A stretch of DNA of 64,000 nt from Geodermatophilaceae bacterium NBWT11 (GTDB lineage Bacteria; Actinomycetota; Actinomycetes; Mycobacteriales; Geodermatophilaceae), in NCBI GenBank assembly GCA_014218215.1, contig CP043652.1, forward strand, positions 4,216,001 to 4,280,000. The letters are read 5' to 3'. Shown piece by piece: positions 36,813 to 45,404 of this stretch (position 1 is its first letter; each line of letters begins with the position of its first letter). The translations under genes were made by a program, and so were the position numbers. A model generated the notes under the pieces. The model saw only the letters and a program-made list of their open reading frames with translations. It did not search any database and was not told the DNA's origin.

Positions 36813-37856
36813 TCAGCCGGGGTGCCCGGGCGCGTGGTGCGCCAGGCGGTGGTGCGGGTCCCTCTCGTGCCCGGCGGGGCCGACGTGGACCGTCGCGTCG
36901 ACGAGCTGGGGGACGTCGTGGAGCAGCCGGTGGTGGACCTCGACGGCGATGTCGTGGCCGGCGACGACGCTCAGGGCCGGGTCCACGGTGACGGCGGCCT
37001 CGGCGCGCAGGCGGTGCCCGGTCCAGCGCAGCCGCAGCCGTTCGACGTCCAGGACGCCGGGGGTCGCCCGGATGCCGGCCTCGGCGGCGTCGACGGCCTC
37101 GGGGTCGACCGCGTCCATCAGCCGACGCCAGACGTCGGTGGCGGCGCCCTTCAGGACGATCAGGATCGCGACGGTGATGGCCAGGCCCACGAGCGGGTCG
37201 GCCAGGGGGAACCCGGCGAGGACCCCGAGGGCACCGACGACGACGGCCAGCGAGGTGAGCCCGTCGGTACGGGCGTGCAGGCCGTCGGCGACGAGTGCGG
37301 CCGAGCCGATCCTGCGCCCGATCCGGATGCGGTAGACCGCGACCACCTCGTTGCCCACGGCCCCGATGAGGCCGGCGGCGATGACGAGGCCGACGTGGCT
37401 GAGCGGCTGGGGGTCCAGGAGCCGTCGGACGGACTCGTACCCGGCCAGCGCTGCGGACAGGGCGATCATCAGGACGATGAACACGCCCGCGAGGTCCTCG
37501 GCCCGGTCGTAGCCGTAGGTGTAGCGGCGGGAGGCGGCGCGGCGGCCGAGCAGGAACGCGATCCACAGCGGGACGGCGGTCAGCGCGTCGGAGACGTTGT
37601 GCACGGTGTCGGCCAACAACGCGGTCGACCCGCTGGTCCAGACGACCGCCGCCTGGGCGAGCGCGGTGGCCAGCAGCACGAGCAGGCTGACCTTGAGTGC
37701 GCGGATGCCTGCGGTGCTGGACTCCAGCGCTGCGTCGATCGAGTCGGCGGAGTCGTGGCTGTGCGGGCGGAGCAGCCCCAGCACGAGCCCCTTCAGGCCG
37801 GTCGGGTGGTCGTGCGGGTGCTCGTGGCCGTGGTGGTGCTCGCTCGGCCTGGTCAC
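36813..37856 (-). CDS. Cation diffusion facilitator (CDF) metal exporter
   Basis: A 347-residue inner-membrane transporter exporting Zn2+, Co2+, Ni2+ or similar. It has a His-rich N-terminus (EHHHGHEHPHDH), six helices, metal-site residues in LLADTVHNVSDAL (TM2) and ADGLHARTDGLTS (TM5), and a cytoplasmic C-terminal ferredoxin-like domain with a His-rich tail. The GTG start overlaps the stop of the SmtB-like regulator (GTGA). Coupling to a metal-sensing ArsR-type protein supports inducible metal export; the ion cannot be specified. Confidence 0.9.
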   Translation of the reverse strand: MTRPSEHHHGHEHPHDHPTGLKGLVLGLLRPHSHDSADSIDAALESSTAGIRALKVSLLVLLATALAQAAVVWTSGSTALLADTVHNVSDALTAVPLWIAFLLGRRAASRRYTYGYDRAEDLAGVFIVLMIALSAALAGYESVRRLLDPQPLSHVGLVIAAGLIGAVGNEVVAVYRIRIGRRIGSAALVADGLHARTDGLTSLAVVVGALGVLAGFPLADPLVGLAITVAILIVLKGAATDVWRRLMDAVDPEAVDAAEAGIRATPGVLDVERLRLRWTGHRLRAEAAVTVDPALSVVAGHDIAVEVHHRLLHDVPQLVDATVHVGPAGHERDPHHRLAHHAPGHPG

Positions 37857-38248
37857 CGTCCGGTGCTCTCGTCGCGGGCGGTGAGGGGTGTGACGTCGGT
37901 GTCGGCGCGGTGGTGGTCGGGGACGGCGGCGGTGGCGTGGTCGGCGTTGTAGACGGCGTCGGTGACCAGCTGGGCGATGTGGTCGTTCTCCAGCCGGTAG
38001 AACACCGACGTCCCCTCCCGCCGGGTGTGCACGAGCCGGGTCATCCGCAGCTTGGCCAGGTGCTGGGAGACGGAGGCGGGGGTCTTGCCCACCTGCGCGG
38101 CGAGCTCGTTGACCGACAGCTCACGGCCGATGAGGGCCCACAGCAGCTGGATCCGGGTGGCGTCGGACAGCATCCGGAACACCTCGACCGCGAGGTCCAC
38201 CTGCTCCTCGGGCAGCGGGCCCCGGTCTCTCTGGTTCTCCGCACGCAT
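37853..38248 (-). CDS. ArsR/SmtB-family metal-responsive repressor
   Basis: A 131-residue winged-helix repressor. The recognition helix is in VGKTPASVSQHLAKLRM; the C-terminal helix has ENDHIAQLVTDAVYNADHA, where the Asp, His and His pattern fits the alpha-5 metal site of the SmtB/NmtR/CzrA group (Zn, Co or Ni sensing). The ATG at 38248 follows arsC by 14 bp; the frame is open upstream but no better start is seen. It is coupled to the CDF exporter and likely releases DNA when metal is bound. Confidence 0.87.
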   Translation of the reverse strand: MRAENQRDRGPLPEEQVDLAVEVFRMLSDATRIQLLWALIGRELSVNELAAQVGKTPASVSQHLAKLRMTRLVHTRREGTSVFYRLENDHIAQLVTDAVYNADHATAAVPDHHRADTDVTPLTARDESTGR

Positions 38249-38262
38249 ACGCAGACAGTAGC

Positions 38263-38691
38263 TCAGCCAGACGTGCGGACACCTAGACGTGCGGCGAGGT
38301 CGGCGACCCGGGCGGCGATGTCGTCGCGGACCAGGCGCATCCGGTCCATGCCCTCGATGCCCCGGGCGGACGGTTCGTCGGTCACCCACGTCTCGAACCT
38401 GGTGCCGGCCGCGCCCCGGACGAGCACCGGGTCGATCCGGGCCTCACTGCCCAGGGTGACGACGACGTCGGCAGCCGCGAGGAGCTCGGCGGTGACCGGC
38501 TTGGGCACGCCCCCGGAGACGTCCACCCCGACCTCGGCGAGCGAGGCGACCGACTGGGCGTTGAGCGTCGTGCCCGGGTCGGTGCCGGCGGACTCCACCG
38601 TCACCCCGGGAGCAGCAGCACGCATCAGCCCGGCGGCCATCTGGGACTTGCCGCCGTTGCGGGCGCAGACGAAGAGCACGCTCGGGGTCAC
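38263..38691 (-). CDS. arsC: Arsenate reductase / low-MW phosphatase-type ArsC
   Basis: A 142-residue protein with the phosphatase P-loop start [15 protein letters not shown]; the usual C-x5-R motif reads CARNGGKS, so the Arg is replaced by Lys. In actinobacterial mycothiol-dependent arsenate reductases the loop is often CVxNxGKSQ, so this fits that ArsC branch. The conserved SAGTDPG and VTLGSEA follow. GTG start overlaps the acr3 stop (GTGA). It would reduce arsenate to arsenite for export by Acr3. Confidence 0.85.
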   Translation of the reverse strand: MTPSVLFVCARNGGKSQMAAGLMRAAAPGVTVESAGTDPGTTLNAQSVASLAEVGVDVSGGVPKPVTAELLAAADVVVTLGSEARIDPVLVRGAAGTRFETWVTDEPSARGIEGMDRMRLVRDDIAARVADLAARLGVRTSG

Positions 38692-39821
38692 GACCGGGTC
38701 TCCCCGGTCTGCGCCGACACCGGGGCCGTGGGGTCCCCGGGGAACCAGCGCCGGGCCGCCCACAGCGACACGTAGACCAGCGCGACGAGCACCGGCACCT
38801 CGATCAGCGGGCCCACGACCCCGGCCAGCGCCTGTCCGGAGGTGACTCCGAAGGTCCCGATCGCCACCGCGATGGCCAACTCGAAGTTGTTGCCGGCGGC
38901 GGTGAAGGCCAGCGTCGCTGTCTTGGCGTAGCCCAGCCGCAGGCGAATGCCCAGCAGGAACGACCCGCCGAACATGAGGGCGAAGTAGGCCAGCAGCGGC
39001 AGCGCGATCCGGACGACGTCCCACGGCTGGGAGGTGATCGCGTCACCCTGCAGCGCGAAGAGCATCACGATGGTGAACAGCAGCCCGTAGAGGGCGACCG
39101 GCCCGATCCTCGGGAGGAACCGGCCCTCGTACCAGTCGCGGCCCCTGGTGCGCTCCCCGATCGTGCGGGTCAGGAACCCGGCGACCAGGGGGATGCCGAG
39201 GAACACCAGCACCGACACGACGATCGCCCCGACGCTGAACTCCGCCGAGGTGGTCGACAGGCCCAGCCAGCTCGGCAGGAGCTGCAGGTAGAACCAGCCC
39301 AGCGCCGCGAAGGCGATGATCTGGAACACCGAGTTGATCGCGACCAACACCGCGGCGGCCTCCCGGTCACCGCACGACAGGTCGTTCCAGATGAGCACCA
39401 TCGCGATGCACCGGGCCAGGCCGACGATGATCAGGCCGGTCCGGTACTCCGGCAGGTCGGGCAGCAGGACCCAGGCCAGGACGAACATCAGCGCCGGCCC
39501 GAGGACCCAGTTGAGACCGAGCGAGGCCAGGAGCAGCCTGCGGTCCCCGGTGACCCGGTCCAGCTGGTCGTAGCGCACCTTGGCGAGCACCGGGTACATC
39601 ATCAGCAGCAGCCCGATGGCGATCGGCAGGCTCACGTCCCCGACCTCCACCGCCCCGAGTGCGGTGTCCAGTCCGGGGACGAACCGGCCCAGCAGCAGGC
39701 CCAGGGCCATCGCGGCGACGATCCACACCGGTAGGAACCGGTCCAGCGTGGACAGCCGGGCCAGCACCGGCGTCTCCAGGTCGGTGCCCGGACGGGCGGT
39801 CTCTCGGACGGGGTCGCTCAT
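38688..39821 (-). CDS. acr3: Arsenite efflux permease Acr3
   Basis: A 377-residue, ten-helix inner-membrane arsenite exporter. The conserved Cys lies in [19 protein letters not shown], together with the [20 protein letters not shown] motif typical of ACR3. The N-terminal 25 residues are polar. It is the first gene after the divergent arsR promoter region, which contains two operator-like palindromes. Works with ArsC downstream. Confidence 0.93.
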   Translation of the reverse strand: MSDPVRETARPGTDLETPVLARLSTLDRFLPVWIVAAMALGLLLGRFVPGLDTALGAVEVGDVSLPIAIGLLLMMYPVLAKVRYDQLDRVTGDRRLLLASLGLNWVLGPALMFVLAWVLLPDLPEYRTGLIIVGLARCIAMVLIWNDLSCGDREAAAVLVAINSVFQIIAFAALGWFYLQLLPSWLGLSTTSAEFSVGAIVVSVLVFLGIPLVAGFLTRTIGERTRGRDWYEGRFLPRIGPVALYGLLFTIVMLFALQGDAITSQPWDVVRIALPLLAYFALMFGGSFLLGIRLRLGYAKTATLAFTAAGNNFELAIAVAIGTFGVTSGQALAGVVGPLIEVPVLVALVYVSLWAARRWFPGDPTAPVSAQTGETRS

Positions 39822-39842
39822 GCGGGGGCCTCTCGACAGGAG

Positions 39843-39899
39843 GGATCGACGCCTGTCGATCCGACGGCGACTGTGCCCGAGGCATCGACAGACGTCAAT
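39843..39899. promoter_or_regulatory. Two ArsR-type operators in the acr3/arsR divergent region
   Basis: GGATCGAC-GCCT-GTCGATCC (39843-39862, perfect 8-base arms) and ATCGAC-AGAC-GTCAAT (39884-39899) share the geometry ATCGAC-N4-GTCRAT. They lie between the acr3 and arsR starts, positioned to repress both. Assigned to the adjacent ArsR by location. Confidence 0.65.
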
Positions 39900-39919
39900 C
39901 CGTCCGTCACGATGGCGGC

Positions 39920-40297
39920 GTGGACAGCAACGGGACGAGGCCGGAGCTCCCCCTGCTGGTCGACGGCAGCTGCTCCGCCGGTCCGTTGAGCGGTGGCATG
40001 CCCGCCGAGGAGGCCGCCGAGCTGGCCCGGGTGCTCAAGGCCCTGGCCGATCCGGCCCGGTTGCGGCTCCTGTCGCTGGTCGCCGACAGCCCCACCGCGG
40101 CGGCCTGCGCCTGCGACCTCACCGAGCCCCTCGGGTTGTCCCAGCCCACCGTGTCCCACCACCTCAAGGTGCTGGTCGAGGCGGGCTTCCTGGACGGGGA
40201 GAAGCGCGGGGTGTGGACCTGGTACTCCCTGGTGCCCGACGCCGTCGAGCGTGCGGTGACCGCGCTGCCCGGCCTGGGGCGGCTGGCACGGGCCTAG
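39920..40297 (+). CDS. arsR: Arsenic-responsive repressor ArsR
   Basis: A 125-residue ArsR/SmtB winged-helix repressor. AACACDLTEPLGLSQPTVSH combines a Cys-x-Cys that likely binds As(III) with the recognition helix. An additional Cys is in DGSCSAG near the N-terminus. GTG start; the frame opens further upstream only as antisense to acr3. Divergent from acr3-arsC with two operator-like palindromes between, so autoregulation and arsenite induction are expected. Confidence 0.9.
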   Translation: MDSNGTRPELPLLVDGSCSAGPLSGGMPAEEAAELARVLKALADPARLRLLSLVADSPTAAACACDLTEPLGLSQPTVSHHLKVLVEAGFLDGEKRGVWTWYSLVPDAVERAVTALPGLGRLARA

Positions 40298-40307
40298 ACC
40301 GCCGCCC

Positions 40308-41027
40308 TCAGTGCCGGTCGGTGGGCAGGGTGCCGGTGGAGGCGAGGTCGTCGGCGATGTCGCGCAGCTTGCGGTTGGTGACCGAGGAGGAGCGCACCAG
40401 CAGCCCGAACGCCTCGTCGGCGGTCACCTTGTAGCGCTCCATCAGGATGCCCTTGGCCTGCCCGATCGCGTCGCGGTGGGTCACCCGGCCGTACAGCCCC
40501 TCCTCGCGCTGCGCGCCGGCCAGCGCGATCGCGGCGTGACTGGCGAGCATGCGTCCGAACTCCACGGACTCGTCGTCGAAGGCGTGCGACTCCCGGGCGT
40601 AGAGGTTCATCGCGCCCAGTTGGTCGCCCTGCACGAACAGCTGCAGGCAGAGCATGCTGCCGACCCCGGCGGCGGCCGCGGCCACGGTGAAGGCCGGCCA
40701 CCGCGGGTCGCCGGCCACGTCGTCCACCCGGACGACCAGTTCGTCCCAGACCGCGTCCAGGCACGGACCCTGCTGGAGGCGGTTCTGCAGGGCGTCGACC
40801 TCTCGGGGGAGCTCGCTGCTCCAGGCGCGGGCCTCGACGGTCGTGCGGCCGATGACGAAGCTGATGCCGCAGTCCTGGACGTGCGGCACCACCGACACCG
40901 CCGCGGTGGTGATGGCCTGCAGGGTGGCGTCGGTGTCGCCGTGTTCCTCCTGCAGCTGGCGGGCCACCCGGCTCATCACCGAGCCGAGGTCGTCGTCGCT
41001 GGCCGCGCCCTGCTCGTCCGGCGTCAT
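40308..41027 (-). CDS. GAF-ANTAR domain RNA-binding regulator
   Basis: A 239-residue cytoplasmic protein: a GAF domain (about residues 20-165) followed by an ANTAR domain (about 170-232, RDAIGQAKGILMERYKVTADE, with the typical A-x3-G-x-L-M pattern). ANTAR proteins act as antiterminators by binding paired hairpins in nascent RNA; the GAF domain probably senses a small ligand. The ATG at 41027 is the first Met before the conserved part. No kinase or target hairpin is evident nearby. Confidence 0.87.
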   Translation of the reverse strand: MTPDEQGAASDDDLGSVMSRVARQLQEEHGDTDATLQAITTAAVSVVPHVQDCGISFVIGRTTVEARAWSSELPREVDALQNRLQQGPCLDAVWDELVVRVDDVAGDPRWPAFTVAAAAAGVGSMLCLQLFVQGDQLGAMNLYARESHAFDDESVEFGRMLASHAAIALAGAQREEGLYGRVTHRDAIGQAKGILMERYKVTADEAFGLLVRSSSVTNRKLRDIADDLASTGTLPTDRH

Positions 41028-41076
41028 CTGTCGAACGTACGGCCACCCGGTGGACGACGGGTGGTCGTCCGGGGGC

Positions 41077-42301
41077 TCAGGGGTCGAGCATCGGCCGGTC
41101 GAGGACGATCTCGATGCCGTCGGGTCGGTACGTACGCCAGCGCTCACCGGGTGGCGCCCCGTCATCACGGTCGACGCGGAACCCGTGGTGGACCTTGGTG
41201 TGGTGGCGTTCGCACAGCAGCGCCGAGTTCTCCAGCGAGGTGTCGCCGTCGTCGCGGAGCCACTCGGCGAGATGGTGGACGTCGCACCAGTGGGGGGGCG
41301 TGGCAGCCGGCGAACACGCAGTGCCCGTCCCTGGCTTCGACGGCCTTGCGGATGTGCGGGGGGACGACCCGCTTGGTGCGCCCGACGTCGAGGGGGAGCC
41401 CGTCGGGGCCCATGACGATGCGGGTGACTGCGGAGTCGCAGGCGATCCAGCGGGCCCTCGCGGCGGAGATGGTGGCGCCGAAGCCGGTGGCGGCGGTGTC
41501 GTGGCCGGTGGCGGGGTCCATGAGGTCTTCGAGGTCGATGGTGACCATCACCTGCGGCTTGACCGTCCGCAGGAACGGCAGGTCACCCGCGGCGAGGGTG
41601 TTGTCGGCCCACTGCGCCAGCGCATCGGCCTGCTGCTGGGCCCGGTTCGGCCACCCCCAGGGGCCCGCGGCGAGCTTGCGAGTCGCGGGGAGGGGGTGGT
41701 CCTTCTACTTCTCGAACCCCACGGCGTCGAGCTCGAAGCGCCCGGACCCGGAGCCGTTGGCGTTCCGGGTCAGGGTGAACCGGCGCTCCTCGGTTGGGTC
41801 GGGCTCCGGGCCGTCAGGGTCCAGGGCGTTGCGGAACGCGTTCACCGCAGTCGCGAGCTTCGCGTGCGGCAGCGTGCGTGCGACCTCGGTCCAGGCCTCG
41901 TCAAAGGCACCGAGGTCGACGTCCTGCTCCGCGGCCGCCGCGATGTCACACGGCCGCAGCGCGTCGGCCACGACCCCGACCTGAGCCGCGGTCACCGCTC
42001 CCTCGGCGAACGCCGCCTCCAGCCGCGGCAGGTGCTCCAGCACCCGTCCGGCCCTCACCACCGCGGAGGCGGCACCGGCCGACCAGTGGTGGTGTCCGCG
42101 CAGCAGCGACTGCATCGTCCTCAGCCCGTCGTGCTCGGCGGCGTCGACCACGTCGGCGTGCCGCACGGTGCGGGTCAGCTCGGCGTTGAGCCGGTTGATC
42201 GACTGCACGAGCTCCGCGGTCCGGTCGACCAGCTGACCGTCGACCAGGGCATGCAGGTCGTCGCCGGCGAGGGCGTCCAGAGCAGACCGCAGTTCGCTCA
42301 C
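41077..42301 (-). pseudogene. DUF222/HNH endonuclease (13E12-repeat family), broken
   Basis: The DUF222 part runs from GTG 42301 to an in-frame amber TAG at 41705-41707 after VGFEK. The same frame resumes with FLRTVKPQVMVTIDLEDLMD and VPPHIRKAVEARDGHCVFAGC, the HNH entry. A second lesion, a G7 run at 41292-41298, then shifts frame; in the other frame HWCDVHHLAEWL, CERHHTKVHHGF and a normal end follow. Without both lesions the product would be about 407 residues. These multicopy actinobacterial proteins are putative nucleases often under SOS control; an SOS-like box is present. The G-run shift may be a sequencing error. Confidence 0.82.
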
Positions 42302-42318
42302 GACACCTCCCGGGCTGT

Positions 42319-42334
42319 TCGATCAGGTGTTCGA
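42319..42334 (-). promoter_or_regulatory. LexA/SOS-like box upstream of the HNH gene
   Basis: In gene direction TCGAAC-ACCT-GATCGA, one mismatch to the actinobacterial SOS consensus TCGAAC-N4-GTTCGA. It ends 17 bp upstream of the HNH gene start. DUF222/HNH genes are frequent LexA targets, so this is plausible although the gene is broken. Confidence 0.6.
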
Positions 42335-42542
42335 AGTCCATCGCGGGTGAACGGTCCAGGCGAGGGAAATGGCCAGCTCAGAGGGGGTGTGGGTGGGTTG
42401 CTGTCGCGTCGTCACCCCTCGTGTCGCTGCGGCGGCACCGGGTCCTCGCTGTCACCGGGCCTGCCCGGTCGGGCAGTTGTGGCCGGGCCCAGGAGGGAGT
42501 CCAGTGGGGGCGTCCCGAACACCGTCGTCCGGAGGTCCTCCC

Positions 42543-42944
42543 GTGCCGTCCTTCCCCCCGATCGCCCACGTCGCGGTGACCGTCACCGACCTGGCCCGCT
42601 CCACCGACTGGTACTCCCGGCTCTTCGGCGCGGACGCGGTGCTGGACGAGGACGAGACCACCGGCGGTTTCCACCACACGGTCTTCGCCCTCGACGGCGG
42701 CTCGCTGTTCGGCCTGCACACCCACGGTGCCGAGCAGACCACCGACGCCTTCGACGCCCGGCGCACCGGCATGGACCACGTCGCGTTCGCCTGTGCGGAC
42801 CGGGCCGCCCTCGAGCAGCAGGCCGCCCGGCTGGACGAGCTCGGCATCCCGCACGGCGGCATCGTCGACGCCCACTACGGCTCGGGCGTCTCCTTCACCG
42901 ACCCCGACGGCATCGCCCTGGAGTTCTTCGCGCCCCCGGCCTGA
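42543..42944 (+). CDS. VOC-family (glyoxalase/dioxygenase-fold) protein
   Basis: A 133-residue single-domain VOC protein with two beta-alpha-beta-beta-beta halves: IAHVAVTVTDLARSTDWYSR with the first metal-type His, and MDHVAFACADRA with SFTDPDGIALEFFAPP carrying His and Glu. Family members are metal-dependent glyoxalases, dioxygenases or antibiotic-resistance proteins. The GTG at 42543 has GGAGG seven bases upstream. The 240 bp before it carry only the SOS-like box. Specific substrate not inferable. Confidence 0.82.
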   Translation: MPSFPPIAHVAVTVTDLARSTDWYSRLFGADAVLDEDETTGGFHHTVFALDGGSLFGLHTHGAEQTTDAFDARRTGMDHVAFACADRAALEQQAARLDELGIPHGGIVDAHYGSGVSFTDPDGIALEFFAPPA

Positions 42945-42957
42945 CCCCCGCGGCCGG

Positions 42958-43338
42958 TCAGGCCGGCGCTGCCTGGTGCACGGTGATCGCGTAGCCGTCG
43001 GGGTCGCTGAAGGTGAAGGTGCGGCCGAACGGCGAGTCGAACGGGGCGACCAGGACCGGGACCTGCTGGGCGGCGAGGTGGTCGTGCAGGCCCTGGGCGT
43101 CGTCGGCGGCCAGCCAGAGGGCGACCCCGGCCCCGGGTCGGGGGCTGACCGCGTCCAGGTCGAGGCCGGGGAGGGGCTCCCGGACGGCGAAGGCGATCGG
43201 GCTGGTGGTGAACACGACCGCCCCGGGAGGGCCGGCCGGGGCCCGTGTCAGGCCGAGGTGGGTCTCGTAGAACTCTGCGGCGCGCTGCACGTCGCGCACC
43301 TGGAGTGCGATGAAGTCGGGTCCGGTCACAGTGGGCAC
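42958..43338 (-). CDS. VOC-family protein under MarR control
   Basis: A 126-residue VOC protein: FIALQVRDVQRAAEFYETHL at the N-terminus and GRTFTFSDPDGYAITVHQ at the end. The first position that is often His is Ile-Ala here, so metal binding may be altered; bleomycin-resistance-like or ligand-binding members are alternatives. GTG start with GAGGAG upstream. It diverges from a MarR gene across two near-perfect palindromes, so it is probably induced by the MarR ligand. Confidence 0.82.
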   Translation of the reverse strand: MPTVTGPDFIALQVRDVQRAAEFYETHLGLTRAPAGPPGAVVFTTSPIAFAVREPLPGLDLDAVSPRPGAGVALWLAADDAQGLHDHLAAQQVPVLVAPFDSPFGRTFTFSDPDGYAITVHQAAPA

Positions 43339-43355
43339 GTCGTCTCCTCGGTCGA

Positions 43356-43400
43356 TGTCAGGTTCCTGACACGCATGAGGCTATGTCAGACTCCTGACAT
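43356..43400. promoter_or_regulatory. Two MarR-type palindromes, one overlapping the start codon
   Basis: TGTCAGG-TT-CCTGACA (43356-43371) is a perfect palindrome; ATGTCAG-ACTC-CTGACAT (43383-43400) has perfect 7-base arms and ends on the first two bases of the marR ATG. The two centres are 28 bp apart. Placement between divergent VOC and MarR genes fits repression of both. Confidence 0.7.
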
Positions 43401-43848
43401 GGCGCAAGAGGTGGACCTGGAGAGCTCCGTCGGCTACGCCCTCAAGCAGGCCTCCTCGGCGCTGCGGGGTGCGATGGACACCGCCCTGGACCCCCTGGGG
43501 CTGACCGTCTCCCAGTACTCCTGCCTCGAGCTCCTCGGTCAACGACCCGGGTTGTCCGGGTCGGAGCTGGCCCGCGGGGTCTTCGTGACACGGCAGTCGA
43601 TGCAGACCCTGCTGCAGGGCCTGCAGGACCGGGGCCTGGTGGAGCGCCCGGAGTCCGCACCCCACGGTCGGGCGCTGCCCGCCGGCCTCACCCGGCGGGG
43701 GGCGGCGGTGCTCGCCGAGGCCAGCCGGGCCGTCGCCGCCGTCGAGACCCGGATGGTCCAGGCGCTGCCGGACCGCGACCGGAGGCGGCTGCTAGCCGAC
43801 CTGCGCACCTGCGTCACGGCACTCGCCGGCCCCGTCGAGGGCGACTGA
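43399..43848 (+). CDS. MarR-family transcriptional regulator
   Basis: A 149-residue winged-helix dimer-type regulator. The DNA-binding part is LSGSELARGVFVTRQSMQTL and LVERPESAPHGRALPAGLT (wing); the flanking helices form the dimer and ligand site. ATG start inside the second palindrome, so autorepression by blocking transcription or translation initiation is likely. It presumably senses a small aromatic or oxidant and controls the divergent VOC gene. Confidence 0.87.
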   Translation: MAQEVDLESSVGYALKQASSALRGAMDTALDPLGLTVSQYSCLELLGQRPGLSGSELARGVFVTRQSMQTLLQGLQDRGLVERPESAPHGRALPAGLTRRGAAVLAEASRAVAAVETRMVQALPDRDRRRLLADLRTCVTALAGPVEGD

Positions 43849-43895
43849 TCGACCGCCGGCGGTCGGTCCGCCCGACGTCGTCGCGCGGACGCGGG

Positions 43896-44594
43896 TCAGT
43901 CCCGGCGGTCCAGCAGCAGGTCGGCGACCGCCTGCGGGCGGGACAGGAAGGGGTGGTGCCCGGCGTCCAGCTCGACGACCTCGTCGGCGCGACGGGCGAA
44001 CTCCCGCTGCGCCGAGGCCGGGGTGCCCCGGTCTCCCGTGCACACCAGGTACGTGGTGGGCACGTCGTGCCAGGCCGCGGCCCGGACCGGCGCGCCCACC
44101 ACGCCTAGGCTCTGCCGGGCCAACCGCTCCAGGGCGGCGGGGACGACGTCGGGACAGTCCTGCAGGAAGGTGTCGGCCAGGGAGTCCGGTCGGACGCCCA
44201 GGGTGCCGGACCCGCCGTCGGGGTCGAGGAAGGGCGCGGGGTCGGGGCCGCCGAACGTCGCGAGGCTCTCCCCGACCTCGGGCAGGTAGCTGGACACCAG
44301 CAGCAGTCGGCGTACCGAGGTCACCCCGGCGGCGGCCTCGGCGATCACGATCCCGCCGTAGCTGTGCGCGACCACGACCGTGGGCTCGTCGCTGCTCTGC
44401 AGCACCGCCCGGACGGCCGCGACGTCCTCGGCCAGTCCGGGGCCGTCCGGTCCGGCCGCCCGGCCGGTCTCGCCACAGCTGGGCAGGGCGGGCGCGAGGC
44501 TGACCACCCCGTGGCGCTGCAGCAGCTCGTCGGTGCGGTGCCACCACCAGGCCCCGTCGCGCACACAGGCGCCGTGCACGAACACGATGCGCAT
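43896..44594 (-). CDS. Alpha/beta hydrolase
   Basis: A 232-residue alpha/beta-fold hydrolase or esterase. The oxyanion region is VFVHGACVRDGAWWW, the nucleophile elbow is VAHSYGG (Ser near residue 78), an acidic residue is in CTGDRGTPAS and the His is in ELDAGHHPFLSRP near the C-terminus. ATG start. It resembles the short plant-esterase-like or salicylate-esterase-like group in actinomycetes; substrate unknown. Divergent from a broken TetR gene with a palindrome between, which may leave it constitutive. Confidence 0.85.
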   Translation of the reverse strand: MRIVFVHGACVRDGAWWWHRTDELLQRHGVVSLAPALPSCGETGRAAGPDGPGLAEDVAAVRAVLQSSDEPTVVVAHSYGGIVIAEAAAGVTSVRRLLLVSSYLPEVGESLATFGGPDPAPFLDPDGGSGTLGVRPDSLADTFLQDCPDVVPAALERLARQSLGVVGAPVRAAAWHDVPTTYLVCTGDRGTPASAQREFARRADEVVELDAGHHPFLSRPQAVADLLLDRRD

Positions 44595-44635
44595 CGGGTC
44601 TCCTCCACCGTCGGGCCGTCTCGTGGGGACGCTAG

Positions 44636-44653
44636 ACGTACCGCTCGTTACGT
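44636..44653. promoter_or_regulatory. TetR-type palindrome between hydrolase and tetR remnant
   Basis: ACGTA-CCGCTCGT-TACGT: 18 bp in which ACGTA/TACGT and the inner CG/CG are symmetric (14 of 18 positions). It lies 15 bp before the broken TetR gene start and 42 bp before the hydrolase start. Likely the operator of the once-functional repressor. Confidence 0.5.
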
Positions 44654-44667
44654 GAAAACGTGCCGGC

Positions 44668-45228
44668 GTGGGACGACGTAAGCAGCCCGAGATCAGAGAG
44701 CGGTTGCTCGAGGCCCTCACCGACCACGTGCTCGACCACGGGGTGCCCGACCGGCTGCAGCCGCTGGCCGACGCCGCGGGCACGTCGCCCCGGATGCTGC
44801 TGTACCACTTCGGCACGCAGCAGGAGCTCCTGCGTGCGGTACTGCGGCAGGCGCGGCTGCGCCAGCGGGAGGACTGGGGGAACCTGCTCCGGGCCCGCGC
44901 GGGGGAGGACTACCGGACGACGCTGGCCCGCGCCTGAGCCGGGATCACCGGCAGCTCCGGTCAGCGCTACCTGGCCGTGTTCGACCGGCTCCGCGAGGAC
45001 CCGGCGCAGCAGCTGTGGCCCGGCTTCCGCCGGGAGGCCACCACGGACTGGTTCGCCCCCCTGGAGGAGGGTCTGGCCGCTCTGGGTCGACCTGAGCTCG
45101 CCACGCTGGTCCTCGCCGTCATCCGTGGGCTGGTGATGGACCTGACCACCACCGGTGACCGCAGCCGGGTGGACGCCGCGTTCGAGGACTTCCTGGGCTC
45201 GCTGCCGACAGGATCGACCGGGGGCTGA
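44668..45228 (+). pseudogene. TetR-family regulator with in-frame TGA
   Basis: The N-terminal helix-turn-helix (LQPLADAAGTSPRMLLYHFG) and helices up to TTLARA read normally; then a TGA at 44935-44937 interrupts. The same frame continues with GSSGQRYLAVFDRLREDP, WFAPLEEGLAALG and LVLAVIRGLVMDLTTTGDR to a normal end at 45228. The family often has a Trp at this position, so TGG to TGA by one base change is the simplest explanation. A truncated 89-residue DNA-binding half could still be made. Sequencing error is possible. Confidence 0.72.
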
Positions 45229-45404
45229 GGGCCGGCCGGCCGCGTTCGGCGCCGTGGCCGCTGTCCCGGGTGTGTCGGGTCTGCTCTACTGATCGACAGC
45301 GGCTCCAAGAGCGAGGGTCGTGGTCGTGTCCGGACCCGTCGACACGACTGCGCGTGCCCTCGTGAGTCCGTGCACCTCTCGCCCCAGTCAGGCGCGCTGC
45401 CCCC

